The position numbers and the translations under genes are program-made. Below are positions 12,401-22,500 of a DNA stretch of 64,000 bases, piece after piece (within the stretch, counting starts at the first letter, position 1; every line of letters begins with the position of its first letter). This DNA is from Plazaster borealis (lineage: Eukaryota; Echinodermata; Asteroidea; Forcipulatida; Labidiasteridae), in contig JAJGQC010000745.1 of NCBI GenBank assembly GCA_021014325.1, positions 54,703 to 118,702 of the forward strand. Direction: 5' to 3'. A model generated the notes under the pieces. That model saw only the letters and a program-made list of their open reading frames with translations, did not search any database and was not told the origin of the DNA.

Positions 12401-13476
12401 TAGCTAACGCCGGAGTGTATGGTTAATTGCCCTCTGCCAGCTTAGACTGAGACGTTGTGCATTTTGATTCCATGTTTGAAGAACATCAGTCAAATTGACA
12501 TTATAGTTAAAATGGTACAGTTAATAGTATTACCCACACAAGCCGAGAACTCACATTTTTCGTCCACATGACATCGTTCAAGGCATTACTTTTGACGTTG
12601 AGCCCATCTCAAAATTAGTCTCTTCATCAAATTGTCCCAGAGTTTTTAGGTACCCACGTAGAATCATGTATACAAAAATATTGTGTCAAAAATTGACAAG
12701 ACCCTTTCTAACTCCTCGCTATAATAAGGAGAGCTACATTTTAGCCACTTACATTGACTTTCAGTTATAGGCTACCCTGTGCCAGCGAAACTAAAAACCG
12801 TATCTCCAAAATGACACGTCTTGTTTACGTTCTGCAAAGCCAGAGCGCTAACTCTAACACAAGAGGGCGCCTTTTCTATTCTTGTCATTACTCCTGCTAT
12901 CCGATGTGTATTGCATGTTGTGACAAGTGATTTATAAATAATTTGTGATTCAGAGTCAGACCCACAGGTTTTTTTATGCACTGTCAAGTTTATGTTACCA
13001 AGTTTCCACCAATGCGTTATTTGTAGTGAAAGGTAAGGTACATGACATTCTGACAATTCTTAATAACTAATGCTCGGAATGAATTATAGTAAATTCTCAC
13101 ATATCCTCTCTTTTTGGTTTGGTGTTTCAAGCGGAAACACTGTCAGTGTCAGTGTCACTTGCTTGCTTGTTCAACTTGTTGTTGTTTGTAGTGTTTGTTC
13201 ATTGATATGAGTCGACGTGTACTCACTATGCGTGTACTACAAAATGTTCGATGGATACCCGAGAAGTAGAACACGCCCCGCGGACACCCCTGTCTAGTCC
13301 GACGATGGCACACTATACTAACATACAATAACATACTCAGACTAGAATATAACTTGAAGGGTGGACAAGAGCAAGAGAAGAAAGGGGCGTGGTTTTGGGG
13401 GGAAATCCGGGTGAGGGGGATGCTACCAGAACTTTTTCACTGGTTGTGACTAACCTGGGTTCTGGTTCTGGTTCTG
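12401..13476. other. Stretch without recognised features
   Basis: AT-rich sequence with no homologous exon or clear repeat found. Confidence 0.4.
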
Positions 13477-13760
13477 GTGTGTTACTGCATGGTTACACCC
13501 CTATGTTCCGACACCCCTTTGTACCGACACCCCTATGTTCCGACACTGTATTTTCCTATTCCTAACCCTAACCCTACTAAGCCTAACCCCAACCCCATCC
13601 CTAACCCTAACCCCAACCCCAACCCTAACCCCAACCCTAACCCTTACCCTAACCCTAACCCTAACCCTAGCATGTAAATCATGAGGGGGTTGTCGGAACG
13701 TAGGGGTGTCGGATAATAGGGGTGTCGGAATATAAGGGTATCGGAATATAGAGCAGTCAC
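13477..13760. repeat. Interstitial telomere-like CCCTAA array between inverted arms
   Basis: About 115 bases of CCCTAA/CCCCAA units (13558-13674). The left flank carries repeats of TTCCGACACCCCTATG and the right flank their complement, TAGGGGTGTCGG. Confidence 0.75.
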
Positions 13761-13805
13761 CGGAATAATCTCCTCAAATGGGATGTAGCATGCAGGCGCT
13801 CGTGG

Positions 13806-15055
13806 CTAGATGCGCAGACTAATTTTTGTCCGCCCTTCCCCCCAAGAATTTGTCCATGTTAATTTTTGGCTAACTTGCTTTTGAATGAATCTATATTTTG
13901 GTGCATTACGTATATTTGCTGGTAACTTATTATTCCATTCCGAGAAAGTCCGTGGGAACAGTAAATATTTGTAACAGTCCTTAGAAGCAGCTATGTGGGT
14001 AAACGACATTGTAGTATTTTTTCTGGTTGTAAGTTCTCTGTGAATCTGGTATGAATCAGTGTTCACGGCTATCTTGTGGTTGATTGATTTATAAAGAAGT
14101 GTTAGGCATTGCATGGCTCTTCGATGGTGGAGTTGTTCCCAGTGGAGAGTATCTAGTATGTCGGAAACACTGCTTGTTCTCCCATAATTTTTGGTAACGA
14201 ACCTTGCAGCTCTACGCTGGACTTTTCTAGCTGATTTTTGTACTCTTGTTGATGAAGATCCCATACAGATGCACAATATTCAAGTGGGGGTGGACCAAGG
14301 TCTTGTATACTGTTGCTTTTGTTTTAAAACTACAGCTGTACAGGTTACGTCGTAGTAGACCCAACATGCAATTTGCTTTTGATGAAATGGTCTTTATGTG
14401 TGATGCCCAGCTGGGTTTTAATACCGAGATAAGTGTGATTTTCTTTGGTTTCTAGTGTTGTGATACCCATCTTATATTCGGTGTGGAGGATGTTCTTCTT
14501 ATGAGCAATGCTCATAGAAAAACATTTGGATCTGTTGAAAGACATCTGCCAGCGACTTTCCAAAGCACATAAGAGGTTGATATCTTTTTGAAGCTCTTTC
14601 GTATCGTTATTATTGTTGATCTGTCTGTACATAGTACAATCATCAGCCAAGAGACGAACAGTTGATGATACACCCTTTGGAAAATCATTTAAATATAAAA
14701 TGAAAAGCAATGGCCCCAGTACAGTTCCTGTGGAACTCCAAAAGTGACATTTATTGGTTCTGAAAATGTTCCTTCCAGAGTAACCTGTTGGCTTCTTTTG
14801 GTGATGAATGATTTGATCCAGGTGTGTAGTATGGACCATCTATCCTAAGTTGCTTTAGTTCCTGAACTTGTTCCAGTCAACCTGATTGTTGGATTGTTTA
14901 GCCTTATTATACAGATGCTGTTTGTGACGTATTGCTTTGATGTGAGATTGTTTCACCCATGGTAGTTGGTCGTTTTTTTTATATAATTTGCTTGGGATAT
15001 TACGACTAGACCACCGAGCTAGCCCGGTGGCACTCCAGTGAGCACTTCTATGCAT
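13806..15055 (-). pseudogene. Decayed non-LTR retrotransposon, reverse transcriptase and tail (CR1/Jockey-like)
   Basis: Read on the minus strand: a linker piece (WVKQSHIKAIRHKQHLYNKA) at 14855-15055, then part of a reverse transcriptase at 14345-14839 with GTVLGPLLFILYLND and the catalytic motif as LADD, then the C-terminal tail at 13806-14276 with RRAARFVTKNYGRTSSV and FPRTFSEWNNKLP. The first half of the RT domain is missing between the linker and GTVLGPLL, and the reading frame is broken, so this is a dead internally deleted copy. RTs with an A/F-ADD box and this tail belong to the CR1/Jockey group; the exact clade is uncertain. Confidence 0.7.
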
Positions 15056-15271
15056 CTTCCAGACTCGTTTGTGAATCTCAAGAGTCGAGTTGCATGCGGT
15101 AGTGAGTCTTCAAAATAAACAAATCTGCCCCTTGCACAAGATGTCGCATAGATACAGAAATATTGAAAGTGCTGTAGTAAAATTCCATCCACAGCTGCCA
15201 AACACATGTCCTTATTAATGGTGCCTACATCAAGACTCTGGTGCCATTCCCTTTTGTATTAATTTATCACA

Positions 15272-15642
15272 TTAAAGGCAGGGTATTTTTTTGGTAATTT
15301 TCAAAGACCAGTATCCTCACTTGGTGTGTCCCAACATATGCATAAAATAACATACCCTGTGAAAATTTGGGCTCAATTGGTCATCGAAGTTGCAAGCAAA
15401 TAATGAAAGAAACAATCACCCTTGTTGCATAGAATTTTGTGGTTTCAGATGCCTCTGAAGCCCTTTTCAGATTAAAATTTTTGGGTGAAAATTACCTCTT
15501 TCTATGAAACTACATTACTTCAAAGGGTGTTGTTTCCAACAATGTTTTATAATATCAACAGCTCTCCAGTGCTCTTTACCAAGTAAGTTTTTATTATGGT
15601 CAGTAATTTTTTGAGTAATTTTTTGAGTAATTATCAAAAAGG
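15272..15642 (+). mobile_element. TTAA-type MITE, family A, decayed right end
   Basis: Left end TTAAAGGCAGGGTA, body typical, right end eroded near AATTATCAAAAAGGTG. Lies about 160 bases upstream of the spartin start codon. Confidence 0.65.
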
Positions 15643-15800
15643 TGTGAGACGGATAAACTAAAATATTATTGACTTTCCATGCAGAATCTTGCTGTTTATT
15701 ATTTATTTATGCTAAGTGTATTTCCTTTCCAACTTCTTGAAAAAGGGTAAAGTGCATTGTGATGAAAACAACAGGAAAGAACGGCAGCCTGTCGTAGTCA

Positions 15801-16561
15801 ATGATGGCTAACTATCAACCAGAACAGACCGTCAGAACAGTAACAACAGCAACAGAAAACCAACTGAAATTAGTGACCAAATATCACAATAAAGCTCATT
15901 CGGCCATCAAGAAAGCTCTCACCCACGATGAGGCTGGCGAGACCAGCCAAGCAATCCAGTTGTACAGTCAGGGACTCCTTAGTCTCGCTGAGGGCCTAGA
16001 GATACAATGCGGAGGACCAGCCTGCGTCGGTTCCGAGTTCGAATCTGCTAAGAAGATGCAGAGCCAGATGAGGAAAACAGCTCGACAAATGAAGAGAAGG
16101 CTGGAGGAGCTTGAGCAGGAAGTGCTGTCAAGGCAACAACAGGACAGCAACGATCGGGGTGCCATCAGCGCTAACATGATGGAAGAACTGGAAGAAAACC
16201 TACGTCTTGAAGAGGAGATGATGGATCTTGAGCAGCCTCCTTCTTACGAGCAAACCCAGTCTGATGCATCCGAGGTTTTCTCCATCCCAGAGGGAGTTCA
16301 GATATTCTTCATCAATGCACAAGGTCATGTTAGTGCCCCGAGCCATCCAGGTCCTCTGCGTATCTATAAATTTAAAGACGCGGACCTTGTGGATGTTGCC
16401 GATCAGCCTCCAGCATTTCTCCAGGTGAGTGACTGGTTGTATCCGTTGATCCCGGGAGTCTCCAGCTCTGAGAAGTAGGCAGGGTGCGTTTCTCTTCCCG
16501 ACGTTGTGTCCGGAGACCCAGGAGCATGTGTTGGTGTGATGTTTGCACCGGAGATCGACAG
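15801..16561 (+). CDS. SPART: Spartin coding exon 1 (MIT, PPxY, conserved mid block; contains TAG)
   Basis: Runs to donor ACAG/GTAAGG at 16561, phase 2. The frame is open except for TAG at codon 226. After it, AGCVSLPDVV and ACVGVMFAPEID still align with the human segment AGAYMFPDTM... CFVGVVLSSELP. A perfect internal donor CAG/GTGAGT lies at 16424/16425. Confidence 0.85.
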
Positions 16562-19500
16562 GTAAGGAGGGATTAAAATTTGAAAATTCTTTCCCCCCCA
16601 ATTTGAGAGTCGGTAGTTTGCAACCAAAGTGGCCATACTTGATTAGAGGACAGACCACATAAACCCTATTGTTGTGGTGTTGAGCTTAGAAATTAACCCA
16701 TAGGGTTGGTTAAAGACACTGGACACCTTTGGTAATTGTCAAAGACCAGTCTTCTCACTTGGTGTATCTCAACATATGCACAAAATAACAAACCTGTGAA
16801 AATTTGAACTCAATTGGTCATCGAAGTTGGGAGATATTAATGAAAGAAAAAACGCCCTTGTCACATGAAGTTTGTGCTTTCAGATGCTTGATTTCGAGAA
16901 CTCACGCGTGAGGTCTCGAAATGAATTCAAATATTTTACTGAGAAATTACTTTTTTCTCAAAAACGACGTTACTTCAGAGGGAGCCGTTTCTCACAATGT
17001 TTATACTATCAACAGCTCTCCATTGATCGTTACCAAGTAAGTTTTTATGCTAACAATTATTTTGAGTAATTACCAATAGTGTCCAGTGCCTTTAAGGCTC
17101 AAATGTCGGGCTCTCAAACGAACGTTCCCCTGGGCACGCCCACGCAATTTATTGGGCCGCCAGAACATTCGGCAAGACCTCATCATTGTGCCAAAGTATG
17201 GGAGCAATTCTACTATGAATATGCGCATTAGTATTTTGAATGATCCAATCCAATGAAACATTCTGGCAGTCCAATGGAATGTTCCATGTGCACGCGCTGC
17301 AATACTTACCCGATCCAATTAGAACGTTCCTACGTTCCGACTTTTGAGACGCTCCCTCAGTAGTTGGTTAGTTCATAAAAACAATATGAATATATTAATA
17401 TTTTTATGTGGAGTTGCCATGCTGCAGGAATCAAAATGGTATGAAAACGACCCTAATTGTCTTGGTAATATATTCCAGATTCTTTTATTAGACCTTCAAT
17501 GACTTTTGAATCACAGATTCTATAAACAATGGGGGACTTTCTGAGTCTCTGTCATTGAAGAAAAGACAATTCTGAATTCTGTTTACTTTCAACTTCATCG
17601 TGTTGTTTTTTTGTTTTTTTTTTAACAAAGAGCAAAGATTCAAACTTTTGAGCGTACTATCCAAGAATTGACTGTCTTGAAAGAGCAGCGAGAGCCCCCA
17701 GCGAGACCATTACCACCGCGGACCCGCCCAGTTGATGGGAGAGAACAGACCGATGAAGATGAAGAGACCGTTGCTAAGGATGGAGAGCAGTTGAGCACTA
17801 AGATAGCAAAAGGCATCATCATTGGTGAGTCATGAGGATGGAGATCTAGATAAGACTGGTCCATAAAGGATAGTTTACGTTGACACTGCTGTGAAATCTC
17901 TGTTTGGAATATAATAAGGAAGGTAGTGGTAGAACTTAAAGGGATTGTATACGTTTGGTGATTGGAACCCACTGTTTGTTTCAATCCTATATAGTTAAAA
18001 TAATAGTTGTAGATATAAACCATAAAACTAACCTGTGAAAATATCATTTCAAAAGGTGGTAGTGTTTTTGAGATATTGCTGAAAATCTGGAGCGATTATG
18101 TCCACGCGGGAAGAATAATCTGCAATTGGAATACACTATCTGAGAAGTGTAACTGCAGTTACCGCAGTACTTCGAAGTGAAAATTTTCTCAAAATGCATT
18201 TTACTATCAAAAGCTGCTGTACTTCTTACCAAGTAAGTTTTTATTGCCATTCATTTTCAGAGTCATTACCAAACATTTACAGACCCTTTAAAGGCATGTA
18301 CACGTTTGGTAATTACTCAAAATATATATTAGCATAAAAACCGACTTGGTAACGAGCAACAGAGAGCTGTTGATAGTATAAAACATTGTAGGAAACGACT
18401 CCCTCTGAAGTTACGTAGTTTTTGAGAAAGAGGTAATTTCTCACTAAAATAATAAAAACTTCTTGCAAGAAGTTTTTATTCCTATCTGAAAGCACACAAA
18501 CTTGTACAACAAGGGTGTTTTTTCTTTCATCATATTCTTGCAACTTCGATGACCAATTGAGCTCAAATTTCCACAGGCTTGTTATTTTATGCATATGTTA
18601 GTATACACCAGGTGAGAACACTGGTCTTTGACAATTACCAAATGTGTTCAGTGCCTTTAAGTGCTACCATAACCTTCCTTGTTTTATCTACACTGTATCA
18701 GACTAACACGGCTATTTTTTTATTCTTATTTTATTCTTTTTTTATTATTGGAATATAATGTGGTTCTAAGAAGAACCAATACTTGACAGTTCTAGCAGCA
18801 TGCTGTGTTTGTCGTCAGGAGACTTTGTGATGTCATGAGGAGCCTCCTGACGATGAATAGAGCAAATTGTTGTTGACGCTGAGCGTCGTTGCTTTTCAGA
18901 ACCACATCTAAGAGCAAAGGCCAGAATAAAAGTGAGTGCTCAACTGTCATCGCAGCTAAAGTTTGACTACATAAATTGGTAGATTATGCCCAGTAGAACA
19001 CACCTAGGTAGTATGTGGTCTCAAATTGGGATATCAATTTCGAGAAAGACATTTTCTCATGGTGTCACCTATACGTTGTTGAAGATATGCAAACAGTACA
19101 ATAAATTATTCATGCTTGAAAACTGTGGAAAGTGCAATGGGGCAGGGGCATTCCCTGATCAATTATGTAAATGAAAGGCTGATTATATGCGAATGTCATC
19201 ATGAATTATTCATAACCACATTATGGTTTTGCCAGGTGCAGAGTGACTAGCTTGATGGGGGGGGGGAGGGGTTATAAGGGCACAGGCTCAGTCACTTGAT
19301 GCCCTGTGGCAAAATTAGCTTACATTTTTGCTAGGATCCTAAGAATAATAGGGTGTAGGTAAGTGGGTGGAGCCCACTACTAACCTGATCAGCCATGGCG
19401 AAAATAAGCTGGATCTGAATGATATGCAAATCTTATTATGAATTACTCATGTCATACTATGTGTTGTTATATGGGCAGAGTGATCTCTTGGGGGTCAGTA

Positions 19501-22500
19501 GGGCGACAAATAAACGCCACTGGCCATGATGGCAAAGTTGAATGTACAGATATGCAGATCATGAATTAGTCATATCCTTATTGGTGTCATTACAGGTGCC
19601 GAGTGGATCACCTGGGGGGTCGGGAAGGGGGCGGTGGCCACAGGTCACCTGATCAACTATGGCAAAGATAAGCTGAAGCAGAATCTAAAGACTGATGAGA
19701 GGCCGGCTAAGATTGATGAGAAGTACCACACTGGCGCTGAGTATGCACAGAAGACATCAGTGGTTGCCGTCAAGGTAAAAACATCCAGCCCACTTCTCCA
19801 AACTCGTTTTTTAGGAAGTTGTCCGACTTTTTAGATATGGTACTACAGGGTCAAGTAAAAAAAACCTTATCATTGGCCCAGGCATACCACTTTTATGTAA
19901 GTCCAAACATTTGGATGTTGAGGTATCCTAGAGTTGAGTAATTTAAAAGACTTGGGATTGACTCTGGCCAAAGACAGAGGGTAGAGAATCCACTAAGTTT
20001 AAAAACTTGCCTTACAAATGCACATCAGAGTTTCATTCTCCTTTTTGCATAGAACAGGCCTGGAATTACACGGAGGCCATGACCTCTGTTGACCTCTTGT
20101 CATCGGTGCCCCTTTTAAAGTGTCCCATAGGCTTAAAGATTCTCCAGTGGAAGTGCCCTTTGCAAAATGAAAATGGCCTTGCCCTCTCGAAGATGAAATT
20201 CCATGTCGGATACAAAGCAAGGAATGGTCTCACTCCCACATACCTTATTAGTCTCATCTCTGAAAAGTCACCAACATCATCCATTAACCTACGATCAACA
20301 TCCAATATCTATCTCCAGCTAGCCCTTGGCCCATGCACATTCACCCGCTATGGTCAATGAGCAATCACAGTGGCTGCACCAGCCCTCTGGAACAAACTCC
20401 CTCTGTACAGCCGAGACTCACCCTCCAAATATCATGCTGCCACCATCTTGGTCTTGTTCCTTGTATCCAATACCATTACTGAATAATAATATTCTTTGTA
20501 CAAAAAGGAACCGGACTGTTTCTCCTTCCAGCCTCGGTTTGGTTACATTGATTTGAATGGGAGAAAATCACTGACCTCGTCTTTTTTTGAAACCGCATCT
20601 TTTTTCTTCTTTTCTGTGTTTTTTGGTGTGTTTTTTTTTTTTGGGGGGGGGTCCCAAGAAGTCTACATTTTGTGTGTATTTTTGCTTCATCTTTGGCACC
20701 ATTCTTTCGACAATTGATTTGAATTTACCCATATTTTAGTTTTTTAATTTCTGTTAAGCCAACAAATTTTAAGTCTGGCTCTTTCCTCCTTAAAATAAAA
20801 AAAAGATTCTGACTCATCCGCCTTTTTTTGAAAAAATCATGACGATCAACTGGTGTATTTTTTACTTGGCCTAAAGTGCTGTTATGATTGTTACTAATTG
20901 TTTGTGCAATCCCTTTAATTCCTGCCTGTGAATTTTGTCTTTCATTAGGTCAGTAAGGCCGTGGTGGACAGTCTTTGCTTCTTGACCAAGAGGCTTGGCC
21001 AGGAGGTCAGTCCATACATCAAGCAACAGAGTGATAAATTCTTGAAGAGTAAAGACCAACCCGACGGCAAGAGGAGTAAAACTATGGACGGGGTCATAGA
21101 GGTGGCTTCTAGCAGTCTGCAAGGTACCATTTTGTACCCGTTTGTACCCCTCTGTACTACTTTGTACCCTTTTACCCCCTCTATACCTGTTTGTACCCCT
21201 CTGTACCAGTTTGTACTCCATTTGTATCTCTTTGTACCCCTTTGTACTCCTTTTGTACCCCTTTGTACCTGTTTGTCCCCCTTTGAGCCCGTTTGTTCCT
21301 TTCTGTGCCCCTCTGTAGCATGTTTGTACCTTTCTGTACCCCTGTGTAGCCCGTTTGTACCCTCGGTCCCCTGTGTACCTCTCTGTACCCCTCCCTGTTA
21401 CCCTTTTGTACACCTTTGTACCCCTTTGTACCCCTTTAGGGCCTAAAAACAGTTCAGTGTAAGGGCATTGTCATACAAGGCAATAGACTGCAATAGTATT
21501 TGAGCAGTATGACCCGTCAAAGTGCGTGGTTTTGTTTAATTACTTGAAAGCAATGTGTTTTGGAATTCCAAAAGTTCCCCAATATGTTGAAATGTGTGCG
21601 ATACTTGCACAGTGTAATTAACAGTTCTTCAAAAGCAAAGACGTTAAAGCAAAGATTTTAATGCAAAAAAACTGCAAAATTCTGTAACAATTTTGACATT
21701 TCCATTGTTTAAGTTTCAGTGCAAGTGCCACAGAATAATAACAACTTTGTACAAAATTAAGGTATTTCATGGAAAACTTAAATTTTCTTTTATTTCGTTG
21801 CTGGCCCAGAGATACAGCGTTATTTGCAATAATTTATTAAAAAAGGGCCTTAAATTTAAAATGGCTATGTATCAGGGGAAAACAAATAAACGCCACAGAT
21901 AAATATTTCCCCAACAATTCATGTTTATCTTTACGAAACAAGTACTTTGGGAATATGCATCATAAAAGTAATTTTATCACTTGGAGCCACTTCAAGATAA
22001 TTATTTATGAAATTTATACATATCATACAAATGAAAAGGTTCTTCTAGCACTGATTCGATGTTATGTGGTTTCCAGGCCTTGAATTTCATCTTTGAGAGG
22101 GCAAGGTTATTTTCATTCTGCAACATGTGCAAAGGGCACTTCCACTGGAAAATCTTAAAATCTATGGGAAACCTTTGAAGGGCACAAGGCCCAGACCAGG
22201 GGCAACAAATGATTTGACTTTTCAAATCAAATGTTTTCCGGGAAACATTAAATCTTTTGATTTCCATGAACTGCCTCAAAGATTAACCCCAGACATCGAG
22301 AAGTAAATATCCAAGGTGGATGATCAAGAAATTTGTTTCAAACTAAACCAACGATACTGTCATACTTTCACAGGTTTTGGAACTATTTACAATGGACTGG
22401 AGAAAGCTGCCAAGGCCTTGGCTAAGAATATCTCCAACGCCACGGTGGACGTCGTACAGCACAAGTAAGTACAGTACTTTTCATTTGATCTCTTGTAAGA

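Noticed and set aside
13477..13677. Plus ORF with Asn-Pro repeats
   Set aside because: Translation of the CCCTAA array.
20871..21446. Long ORFs rich in YKR/GT (minus) and FVPLCT (plus)
   Set aside because: Both are translations of the TTTGTACCCC minisatellite; only the part 20949-21123 on the plus strand is spartin exon 4.
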